The translations under genes were made by a program, and so were the position numbers. Positions 54,718-62,201 of a stretch of 64,000 bases of DNA are shown here, piece after piece. Position 1 is the stretch's first letter, and each line of letters opens with the position of its first letter. Origin of the DNA: Bacteroidales bacterium (GTDB lineage Bacteria > Bacteroidota > Bacteroidia > Bacteroidales > UBA3663). Below the pieces are notes generated by a model. The model saw only the letters and a list, made by a program, of their open reading frames with translations. It did no database searches and was not told the DNA's origin. Where the stretch lies: contig SFEH01000005.1 in NCBI GenBank assembly GCA_004557315.1, positions 1 through 64,000 of the forward strand. The letters run 5' to 3'.

Positions 54718-55851
54718 TTATTTAATGTCCTTGATGTCGTTGAGGAATAATGTGTTAGGTAACTCGTAGAACTTCTTGAAGTCTTCGGCTGTAGGAGTCT
54801 CCTTCGAAGGGCCGAAGTGCTCCTTTGGATAGTTGCGCCAAGGGAGGCAATAGCAGATAGGGAAGTCCTTGACCGAAGCATCGAAGATGCGTGTCCACCA
54901 GTCAGGGATTACGGAGTTGGTCTTGCCACATTCTGTCACGGCTACAAGGATGTTGCGCTCCTTGGCATAGTCGCACATCATGGTGAGCAAACGGTCGAGC
55001 TGTGCCATGTAATCCTCGTCCGAGCCATACTGATAAGCATCGGTGCCAAGAAGCTGCACGCGGTCATCGCCTGGCCAACGCTCAAGGAAATGCTCAAGCG
55101 AACGAGGTCCTGGGGAATAGCTCCACACGAGCTGTCCTTCAAGACGCTCATCCATATAGTCCTGTGTCATGTTCCACAATGCCTTGTATTCTTCAGCCGA
55201 GCAGTTTGCCTCGCCCCACCAGAACCAGTTGCCTGTATTCTCGTGCCAAGGACGGAAGATCACCGGCACGACCTCACCATCGGAAGTCTTGAGTGAGCCA
55301 ATGAACTCTGTCACCTTATCGAGCCAGCCGATGAATTTCTCGTGCACCTCGCCTCCTTCGAGGGTTGCTGCTACGGTGTGCTTTGGGTCGATGAGCTCGT
55401 CAGCGCTCTTGCCATCGGCAAGTGCTTGCTCATATTCCTTTATGTCTTCGTCAATCCATGCTGTCTTGCCGTTCAGCGGGTTGCGCAGATGCCATGAGAT
55501 AGTGATGATGCCACCACGCTCATGATGTGCGATGATTTCCTCGCGCATAAGGTTGAATGGCACAGAGTCGAGATTCTTCAGGTCGCCCATTTCTATACCG
55601 CCGATGTCAAAACCCATAACGGCAGGATAGTCGCCAACAAGTTCCTTGGTGTCCGAACGACCGTCCTCATATTCCCAGGTGAGTCCATAGAATGGGTCAT
55701 CCTGGTGTCCGAACATGTAGCCCTTCTGGCTGATTTTAGAAAGACGTGAACAGAGAGCATCAGCAGGTGTTGTTTCTGTTACTGGTTGTTGTGGCTTGCA
55801 CGCAATCAATGCGATGGCAAGAATTGCAGATAGAAAAATAGTCTTTTTCAT
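54718..55851 (-). CDS. GH26 endo-beta-1,4-mannanase, lipoprotein
   Basis: 377 residues from the ATG at 55851 (MKKTIFLSAILAIALIAC), giving a lipoprotein signal with lipobox LIAC and acceptor Cys18. It is therefore probably anchored in the outer membrane. GH26 barrel: GYMFGHQDDPFYG, ITISWHLRNPLNG, acid/base Glu204 in PVIFRPWHENTGNWFWWG and nucleophile Glu307 in ILVAVTECGKTNS. It cuts mannan to mannobiose/mannooligosaccharides. First gene of the mannan operon, preceded by a -7 element (TAACTTTG reversed, 55899-55892). Confidence 0.95.
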   Translation of the reverse strand: MKKTIFLSAILAIALIACKPQQPVTETTPADALCSRLSKISQKGYMFGHQDDPFYGLTWEYEDGRSDTKELVGDYPAVMGFDIGGIEMGDLKNLDSVPFNLMREEIIAHHERGGIITISWHLRNPLNGKTAWIDEDIKEYEQALADGKSADELIDPKHTVAATLEGGEVHEKFIGWLDKVTEFIGSLKTSDGEVVPVIFRPWHENTGNWFWWGEANCSAEEYKALWNMTQDYMDERLEGQLVWSYSPGPRSLEHFLERWPGDDRVQLLGTDAYQYGSDEDYMAQLDRLLTMMCDYAKERNILVAVTECGKTNSVIPDWWTRIFDASVKDFPICYCLPWRNYPKEHFGPSKETPTAEDFKKFYELPNTLFLNDIKDIK

Positions 55852-55891
55852 TTTGATAAGTTGTTTGTTCACAATATTAATTTTCACGGTG

Positions 55892-55899
55892 CAAAGTTA
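55892..55899 (-). promoter_or_regulatory. -7 element of the mannan operon
   Basis: On the minus strand TAACTTTG, 40 bp before the GH26 ATG. No standard upstream TTG at ideal spacing is seen, which may mean that an activator is needed. Confidence 0.45.
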
Positions 55900-56051
55900 T
55901 ACATAATATAAAATACATAAAAATACTATTTTATCATTATGTAATCTTTTTTTGTCTATTGGTGCAAAATTAAGTATTTTTCTACAATTATTGCCCGATT
56001 TTGGAAATAATTCCACCAATTCATCAGAAATATTTTACGTTTGTTGGGGAT

Positions 56052-56084
56052 TTGAAATTTATTGCCTATATTTGCAGCAGAATC
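56052..56084 (+). promoter_or_regulatory. Promoter of the fimbrillin-type lipoprotein gene
   Basis: TTG at 56052-56054, 22-bp spacer, TATATTTG at 56077-56084, about 70 bp before the ATG. Confidence 0.55.
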
Positions 56085-56153
56085 ATTCGGTGTCCATAAT
56101 AGGATCACTTATTTTATCAACAAGGCTATAAACCATTTTTTTAATATTATATA

Positions 56154-57368
56154 ATGTGTAAGTTCATTCAATCGTTCAAGTCGTTACCATCAGTGGTATC
56201 CTTGATCACAGGTTTGAGTCTGACTGGATGCTATCAGGAAGCTCCAGTGGAAGACGTCGTTTCGGGCAGTGGCACAAAGCTCAATGTCATCACGCGCAGC
56301 GCCACGAGCAATGCTGTCATCTATCCGCTTTCTATCTATGCTTTCGGGGCTGATGGGTCGTGCAAAGCCCAGCAAGTCATTGAGGATGAGAGTGAGTCGG
56401 TGAGTCTGAAACTCGGCAAGGGCAATTATCGCATCACGGCAATATCGGGCTTCGGAGACTTCGTCTTTCCCCAGACCCCCAAAAAGAATGCCCTGATAAC
56501 TACTAACGTGGGAAACTATTCCGTCACGCCCCTCTCTGTCGGTCAAGCCGATGTCGCGCTCTCTGGTTCTTCGTCCGTCACCGTTCAGATGTCGCTTCAG
56601 GTGGCAAGTGTCGAGTTTGCACTCCATGGCCTGCCCGATGATGTGACCGAAGTCTCGGTGACGATTGCCGATGTGTACAGTGCCATCACGTTCGGTGGCG
56701 AATGTCAGTCTCCCGAGCCGGCTGTGTTGGAATGTAGTAAGGTCGGTGGCGTGTGGACCACCGGCAAGGTCTATCTCTTGCCCCTATCTTCTTCGTCAAT
56801 GGTGGTCTCAATCATTGTGGCCGATGATACAGGAAGCAATACCTACGGCTATACCTATAACACACCTGTCAGGGCTGGCGTGCCTTATCAGCTCAACGGT
56901 ACTTTCTCTGCGGGCATTGTCTTGAATGGCACGGTTGAAGCCATCGGATGGGATGAGGATGTGGTGCTCGACTTTGATTTTGGCACGAATGTGAGCGATA
57001 GCGGAGGGGATGAAGGTGAAGAACCCTCTGCATCGGAGGAGGTCACTGTTGCCGAAATTCCTGAAGCATGTTCGCTGTGGCAAGGTCATGTAGTGGCTAT
57101 GGTCGGCAATGTCACATCGTCCGAAGCCGATCTGCTGCTCTTGGCTTTGCCTGAAGAGGTCAATGTGATGTCGAAGGTGTCGGACGAACCTGATGCTGCT
57201 GCTCAAATAGCACAGGCATATTCAGAATATGGGCTGACGGGATGGCGTATTCCTACTAAAGAAGAGGCAACGGCATTGCGAAACTGCTATTATGGCGACA
57301 AAGTATCGAAGACGCGCTCTACACCTATTCGTTTGCAACGTCGAGTGATGGCGATGCGTTGCAAATAA
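56154..57368 (+). CDS. Fimbrillin/Mfa-like lipoprotein, C-terminus frameshifted
   Basis: 404 residues as read. The signal peptide ends in a lipobox (LSLTGC, Cys about 26). Beta-rich domains (LNVITRSATSNAVIYPLSIY; VQMSLQVASVEFALHG; TYGYTYNTPVRAGVPYQLNG) fit the FimB/Mfa2-type fimbrillin-associated lipoproteins of Bacteroidales. A C-terminal region follows (TGWRIPTKEEATALRN). After GDKV (about 57303) the frame turns to Arg-rich nonsense. The -1 frame instead continues IEDALYTYSFATSSDGDA ... TVKYRLRLVKTI to a TAG at 57434-57436, the normal family ending. A single-base loss near 57302-57304, real or a sequencing error, explains it. Confidence 0.8.
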   Translation: MCKFIQSFKSLPSVVSLITGLSLTGCYQEAPVEDVVSGSGTKLNVITRSATSNAVIYPLSIYAFGADGSCKAQQVIEDESESVSLKLGKGNYRITAISGFGDFVFPQTPKKNALITTNVGNYSVTPLSVGQADVALSGSSSVTVQMSLQVASVEFALHGLPDDVTEVSVTIADVYSAITFGGECQSPEPAVLECSKVGGVWTTGKVYLLPLSSSSMVVSIIVADDTGSNTYGYTYNTPVRAGVPYQLNGTFSAGIVLNGTVEAIGWDEDVVLDFDFGTNVSDSGGDEGEEPSASEEVTVAEIPEACSLWQGHVVAMVGNVTSSEADLLLLALPEEVNVMSKVSDEPDAAAQIAQAYSEYGLTGWRIPTKEEATALRNCYYGDKVSKTRSTPIRLQRRVMAMRCK

Positions 57369-57413
57369 CAAAGGCGGGTGCAACGGTAAAGTACCGGCTC
57401 CGCCTTGTTAAGA

Positions 57414-60407
57414 CTATTCACGTGAAAAAGCAGTAGCGTGCCCACCTTGCAAGATCACGCCCTCGCGATGTGCGCCATCGACCTTAATGGTCATTGGCTG
57501 TGGCAGGTGAACGTGACGTAGGTGTTCGGTCTCTTCGACAGCATGAAGGGTGTCGAGGATGTCTTCGCGATAGACGCCATCGTTGCGGAAGGCATTGATG
57601 GTGAAATAGCAGACTCCTAGACTCGTGAGATTCTGGAAGAAGTGCGTGCCCTGGCTTGGATCTACCTGAAAGTTCTTGAGTCCTGCCTCTACGATGACAC
57701 GTGCCGCCGATATATGTGGCCACTTGACAGGAATACCTAGCCAGGGGTCGCTGCTTCCCCAGCGTCCAGGACCGATGAGCAGATACTTCTTGTCGTGCTC
57801 AAGGAACTTGCGGTTCATCCTGTCGCACTCTTCTGCAATGACAGGATTGAAGCTTGGCGAATAACTGTTGTCGAGAGTCTTGACATAGACGATATCCGAG
57901 ATGTCGGATATGATGCCGTGGCCAATGGCGCTATGTGAGCGGAGCAGGCAATCTTCGTCGGGCACTTCTGCAAGGTTCTCATCGAGCATCATGCGATTAT
58001 CCACCATCGGACGTATCTGCAGCAGATAGAACTCGCCCGTACGGTCATCGTGAAGATTGACGGCAAACTCTATCTCTACTGGGCGTTGCATCTCTTTCTC
58101 TCCGTAAGCCAATACCTTCTGCATGAGTTCTGGCAGAGGAAAGACACCATTCTGCAATACACCAGCAAAGGAGATGATCTTGCGGTTGCGTCCTTCGTAA
58201 TAGCCGTCGCGGATGATCTGGTCTTCCGGATCGTAGGTCGAGCAGATGTATTTCAGCGTTCCGTCGCCATCGGCTTTCCTCACTGGTACCTTGACAAGGT
58301 CGAAGCCATCGTCAACGCAGAACTTGTGAGGATCGGTCGATTTGAGGTCGAGGGCAAGGAAGGCCGTCTGTGTGTCGCGCAAAGCAGTCTCCATTTCGCT
58401 CATCTGCAGCACCTTGTCGGGATGATATGGATTGACACGCAGGCTCTGTCCACCATCGACGATGTATTTGCCAAGACCCATTGCCAACGACACCGTTCCT
58501 TCTTCCGCCTTCTCGTCACCGATAGGATAGTAGTTGACACTTCGTGCCACACCCGAGATCACAGGATAGAATCGGTCGCCGTGAGCCTCTCCCACAACCT
58601 CCTGCAGGATGACAGCCATCTTCTCCTGGTCAATCACATTGCTTGTGGCTGTCATGTAGTCCTTCGAGCTCTGGTAATAGACACTCGCATATACAGCCTT
58701 GACAGCATAGGCAAGCAGCTCGATGCGCTTGTACTTGTCGGTGACGTAAGGTATCATATAGGTCGAATAGACTCCGGCAAACGGCTGATAGTGTGAGTCT
58801 TCGAGCAAAGAAGAACTGCGCACTGCAAGCGGACCGTTCACGACCTCCATGAAGGCTTCAAGATCGACTAGTAGTCGCTGTGGCAGATGGGCATGAAGGA
58901 AGGCTTCGAGTATCTCTTCGTCCGTGCGGTTGCTCAAAGCGATAGGATAGAGCTGGTTGGTGTCCATAAACTCGTCGAAGATGTCGGTACACAGCACCAC
59001 CGTTTTCGGGATCATGGTCGGTGCAGGGAGGTCTTCGTGTCGGGTGAGCATTCGGTCGATGAAGGCAAGGCCACGTCCTTTGCCTCCCAACGATCCGTCG
59101 CCGATGCGGGCGAAGTTGCTGTATTGGTCGAAGCGTTCGCGCTGGAACACAGCCACTACGCCGTGGTTCTTCATCTTTCGGTATGCCACAATGGCATCGA
59201 AGGTGATCTGGCGATGGGCATCGACGTCCTGGAGCGAGTCCCAAGTGATGTGCTTCAGGAACTGTGAGATTGGGAACAAGGCGCGTGAGCCTAACCAGCG
59301 TGAGATGTTGTTGTGGGTGATGTGGTTGAGCAACGACTCGCGAGGCAGCGTGAAGATGTTGTTCTGCAGCTCCTTGAGGTTGTGGATGCGGGCAATTTCC
59401 TCGCCAGTATCAGGGTCGGTGAATACGAAGTCGCCAAAGCCGAAATACTGTCGCACCATGTCGCGCAGATCCACATCCATCTTCTTCGAGTTCTTGTCGA
59501 TGAAGTGGTAGCCGCAGCTCTCGGCACGTTCGGCATTCTCGGTCTCGGCACTGTCCATGATGAGCGGAATGTATGGGTCGTTGTCGCGGATGGCACCAAG
59601 GAGCTTGAAGCCGGCAAGCTGGTCTTTCTCCTCTTCCGTAGGGCGAGCACCCTTGATAGGAGTCATTGGAAAACGGCAGTCGCTGATCACGCCGAGCGTG
59701 TTCTCGCTGTAGCGGCTATACAGGCTCCATGCTTCTTCGTAGTTGCGGGCAAGCACGATCTTCGGGCGGCCACGCATGCGGAGTGTCTCAAGGGTGGCAT
59801 TGAGCGCCTCGGTCGCAAATTCGAGACTCTGCTGGAGCACGAACTTATAGAGGTTGGGCAGAATGGAGCTGTAGAAGCGGATATTGTCCTCCACCAAGAG
59901 AATCATCTGCACGCCTGCTTCCACGTCATGCTCAAGGTTCATCTTGTCCTCGACCAGCTTGATGATGGTCAGGAGCAAGTCGGTATTGCCGAGCCAGCAG
60001 AACACATATTCAAAGATTGAGAGGTCAGTGTCCTGCATTCGGGTCCTGATACCGTGGCTGAAAGGCGTGAGCACCACGATTGGAATGTTCTCGTGGCGTT
60101 CTTTCAGTGTGCGGGCAATGTCAAATACGTCGTTGTTGTCGGTTCCTGGCATACAGATGATGAGGTCGATACCTATTTCTGACATCGACTTCTCGGCCAT
60201 CTCAAGCGAAGAGACCTGGATGAAGCGTGGAGGGAAGCGGAGTCCCAGGCGGGCATATTCAAAGAAGATCTTCTCATCGACACGTCCATCGTCTTCGAGC
60301 ATGAAGGCATCGTAGGGGTTTGCAAGAATCAGGATGTTGCAGATACGACGTTTCATCAGATCAACGAAATCTGTGTCGCGGAGTCGCGGAATTTGCTTGG
60401 TTTGCAT
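57414..60407 (-). CDS. Receiver-domain and PEP-synthase N-terminal domain fusion protein
   Basis: 997 residues from the ATG at 60407 (MQTKQIPRLRDTDFVDLM). The N-terminal ~150 residues resemble a degenerate receiver (RRICNILILANPYDAFML). A second receiver-like domain begins near 166 (MILLVEDNIRFYSSILP). From about 430 the protein matches the ATP-binding PEP synthase/PPDK N-terminal domain (IGDGSLGGKGRGLAFIDRML; NGPLAVRSSSLLED; GRWGSSDPWLGIP). The phospho-His swivel domain and PEP-binding barrel are absent, so it cannot be a complete PEP synthase. The layout is known from Bacteroidetes annotations, but the function is not established. The -7 element TATATTTG (reversed, 60473-60466) precedes it. 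Confidence 0.82.
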   Translation of the reverse strand: MQTKQIPRLRDTDFVDLMKRRICNILILANPYDAFMLEDDGRVDEKIFFEYARLGLRFPPRFIQVSSLEMAEKSMSEIGIDLIICMPGTDNNDVFDIARTLKERHENIPIVVLTPFSHGIRTRMQDTDLSIFEYVFCWLGNTDLLLTIIKLVEDKMNLEHDVEAGVQMILLVEDNIRFYSSILPNLYKFVLQQSLEFATEALNATLETLRMRGRPKIVLARNYEEAWSLYSRYSENTLGVISDCRFPMTPIKGARPTEEEKDQLAGFKLLGAIRDNDPYIPLIMDSAETENAERAESCGYHFIDKNSKKMDVDLRDMVRQYFGFGDFVFTDPDTGEEIARIHNLKELQNNIFTLPRESLLNHITHNNISRWLGSRALFPISQFLKHITWDSLQDVDAHRQITFDAIVAYRKMKNHGVVAVFQRERFDQYSNFARIGDGSLGGKGRGLAFIDRMLTRHEDLPAPTMIPKTVVLCTDIFDEFMDTNQLYPIALSNRTDEEILEAFLHAHLPQRLLVDLEAFMEVVNGPLAVRSSSLLEDSHYQPFAGVYSTYMIPYVTDKYKRIELLAYAVKAVYASVYYQSSKDYMTATSNVIDQEKMAVILQEVVGEAHGDRFYPVISGVARSVNYYPIGDEKAEEGTVSLAMGLGKYIVDGGQSLRVNPYHPDKVLQMSEMETALRDTQTAFLALDLKSTDPHKFCVDDGFDLVKVPVRKADGDGTLKYICSTYDPEDQIIRDGYYEGRNRKIISFAGVLQNGVFPLPELMQKVLAYGEKEMQRPVEIEFAVNLHDDRTGEFYLLQIRPMVDNRMMLDENLAEVPDEDCLLRSHSAIGHGIISDISDIVYVKTLDNSYSPSFNPVIAEECDRMNRKFLEHDKKYLLIGPGRWGSSDPWLGIPVKWPHISAARVIVEAGLKNFQVDPSQGTHFFQNLTSLGVCYFTINAFRNDGVYREDILDTLHAVEETEHLRHVHLPQPMTIKVDGAHREGVILQGGHATAFSRE

Positions 60408-60501
60408 ATTGCTTGTCGAAAACATCGTGCGGTTTTGTATTGGGTTTCTGTTTGTTTTAATCTCGCAAATATATTATCTTTTCAATAAATAAACAAAAAA
60501 T

Positions 60502-60876
60502 ATGGAAGAAAGTTATAAGCTTGGTCTGAAAGGAGAGGAGATTGCTGTCGATTATCTCCGAAAACATGGGTATCAGATTCTTGAACAACGCTGGAAGGAT
60601 CATCATCTTGAAATCGACATCATCGCCTTTGACCCCTCGACCACTGAACTTGTTTCGATTGAGGTGAAGACCCGCTCGACCAACGTATGGGGCTCACCAG
60701 AGAATGCAGTGGATTATAGGAAAATCCGACGTTCGGTCTATGCCACCGACTTCTATATGAAGCTCAACCATATCACCTACCCCGTCCGCTTTGACATATT
60801 CGCCATTGTCATCCCTCCGAAAGGAGAGGTGCAGCTTAACCATATCAAAGACGCTTTCTATCCTCCTTTAGGGTGA
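60502..60876 (+). CDS. YraN family (UPF0102) endonuclease-like protein
   Basis: 124 residues, typical length. Restriction-endonuclease-like fold: GLKGEEIAVDYLRKHGYQIL near the N-terminus, then the nuclease-like pattern HLEIDIIAFD ... LVSIEVKTRS (Asp and Glu-x-Lys), and YPVRFDIFAIV. The cellular role is unknown. It is divergent from the receiver/PEP-synthase fusion. Confidence 0.92.
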   Translation: MEESYKLGLKGEEIAVDYLRKHGYQILEQRWKDHHLEIDIIAFDPSTTELVSIEVKTRSTNVWGSPENAVDYRKIRRSVYATDFYMKLNHITYPVRFDIFAIVIPPKGEVQLNHIKDAFYPPLG

Positions 60877-60919
60877 AATGTTCATACTGGATGTGTTAAG
60901 TCATTATGGTCATTAGTCA

Positions 60920-61879
60920 TTAAGATTTCAGGGATTCTTTGCTATTGCGTTGGGAGCTTGCACATATAGCCTCTTTGATTGCAGCTCTGTTGGGGCGTGA
61001 CAAAGGAATCTTTTTGTCTAAGCTGAACAGATTGATGAAGAAGCGGTTGTTGGCTCCTTCAAGCGACTCGACATACATGAGATTGACGAGGAAGGCACGA
61101 TGGCACTGAACAATAAATGAATAATCACGCAGTTCTTCCTTCAGCTGTTTTATCGTGGAGCGCAAAGTGCGACTGCTGATTTGTTCGTTATCTATAAAAT
61201 AGACATTGCTGTAATTGCCTACCGATTCGACATAGATGATCTTGCTTGGGATGATGGTGAAGTCTTGAGACGTATTGTCGGTATGCAGAATGACAGGGCA
61301 TTCTTCTTTATCCTGTTTGCCATCATGTTTATCATCATCTTCATCTGCTTCTTTTTCAACTTCTTTACCAACTTCCTCTCCATGTTCATTTTCGTCATTT
61401 TCATGCTTGCTCTCCTCTTTCCATCCATTGGCTGCATTCTGGCGTTCGCGAATCATCTTGTTGATGTCCTTGACCTCGTTTAGTTCCTTACGAATATTCC
61501 TTATCCAAATGTATAGCAGTTGAAAGGCGAAGATGATGAGCGAGACAATAAAGATGGTAGGCATGGTAATGAAGAAATAGGCTATTCCGCATACCACACC
61601 ATAGGTGACACCAAATGCAAAGGCACTAATGCACCATACAATGCTAAGGTCTCGGGCACTGTCTCTCGTCGTTCCGCTGTGGCGGAGTAGGTTGAAGCAG
61701 ACAGCGATGGAGGCAGACATCAGGAATACGCCTGCCATACAACCAATAATATTCAGGTTGGAGCAGAATTCTCGTTCCATGCTCAACTTCACTTCAAAGG
61801 GCTTGAGGATCACCAGAACAAAAATCGAGCTTACAAACATGAATAGCGTGAGTTTAAGAATTCTTTTAATCTTACACAT
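60920..61879 (-). CDS. Membrane-anchored LytTR transcriptional regulator, module 2
   Basis: 319 residues with the same plan as the regulator at 37268: four membrane helices (about 8-26, 40-65, 80-105 and 108-130), a coiled-coil segment (IRKELNEVKDINKMIRERQ), then an extra, very acidic linker (about 155-195, rich in Glu, Asp, His and Lys) and a C-terminal LytTR domain (about 210-305: TIIPSKIIYVESVGNYSN; SRTLRSTIKQLKEEL; VQCHRAFLVNLMYVESL; KKIPLSRPNRAAIKEAI). No receiver or kinase domain. It is divergent from the partial barrel gene at 62202, with phased repeats on each side of a long hairpin between them. Confidence 0.88.
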   Translation of the reverse strand: MCKIKRILKLTLFMFVSSIFVLVILKPFEVKLSMEREFCSNLNIIGCMAGVFLMSASIAVCFNLLRHSGTTRDSARDLSIVWCISAFAFGVTYGVVCGIAYFFITMPTIFIVSLIIFAFQLLYIWIRNIRKELNEVKDINKMIRERQNAANGWKEESKHENDENEHGEEVGKEVEKEADEDDDKHDGKQDKEECPVILHTDNTSQDFTIIPSKIIYVESVGNYSNVYFIDNEQISSRTLRSTIKQLKEELRDYSFIVQCHRAFLVNLMYVESLEGANNRFFINLFSLDKKIPLSRPNRAAIKEAICASSQRNSKESLKS

Positions 61880-61911
61880 TGTAGTTTCGAGTTTTGAGAT
61901 TTTTCATTTCG

Positions 61912-61919
61912 CAAAAATA
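61912..61919 (-). promoter_or_regulatory. -7 element of LytTR regulator 2
   Basis: On the minus strand TATTTTTG, 32 bp before the ATG. The upstream TTG is weak, which suits an activator-dependent promoter. Confidence 0.45.
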
Positions 61920-61947
61920 ATGATAATTTCTGATATGTAGATAAATA

Positions 61948-61973
61948 TGGGATAAAATGTATAGATTTGGGAT
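61948..61973 (+). promoter_or_regulatory. Phased direct repeat pair beside LytTR regulator 2
   Basis: TGGGAT at 61948-61953 and 61968-61973, 20 bp apart. Probable LytTR site next to the regulator's own promoter. Confidence 0.5.
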
Positions 61974-61975
61974 GG

Positions 61976-62098
61976 AAAGATGTGAAGGTGTGAAGGTGTT
62001 AAGGCGCTGCGCTTGTGAAGATGTTCAATGTCTTCAGTAGTGTTTTGTCTTGTGTAGAGTCAATGAACACCTTAACATCTTCACACCTTCACATCTTT
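61976..62098. repeat. Octamer-array hairpin between divergent genes
   Basis: Left arm 61976-62004 (AAAGATGTGAAGGTGTGAAG and on to TTAAGG) and right arm 62070-62098 pair at 28 of 29 positions plus one G-U. The left arm steps in 8-bp units. The loop carries GGCGCTGCGCTTGTGAAG, nearly identical to the element at 39001-39125. Confidence 0.8.
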
Positions 62099-62101
62099 CT
62101 G

Positions 62102-62127
62102 TCCCAAATTGGCTAACGTCTATCCCA
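62102..62127 (-). promoter_or_regulatory. Phased direct repeat pair beside barrel gene 2
   Basis: TCCCA at 62102-62106 and 62123-62127 (TGGGA on the minus strand), 21 bp apart, ending 5 bp before the TTG of the barrel-gene promoter. This is the classic place for a LytTR activator. Confidence 0.55.
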
Positions 62128-62132
62128 ACCTA

Positions 62133-62163
62133 TTGCCCGAATGAAAAGATTGCTATACCTTTG
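62133..62163 (+). promoter_or_regulatory. Promoter of barrel gene 2
   Basis: TTG at 62133-62135, 20-bp spacer, TACCTTTG at 62156-62163, identical in its -7 octamer to the promoter of LytTR regulator 1. Confidence 0.6.
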
Positions 62164-62201
62164 CACCGCATACAATTACATTTTAAATTAATTATAAACA
62201 G

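Noticed and set aside
47499..55899. SusC/SusD pair for the mannan locus
   Set aside because: All long frames here are accounted for by enzymes, symporter and isomerases; neither SusC nor SusD is present.
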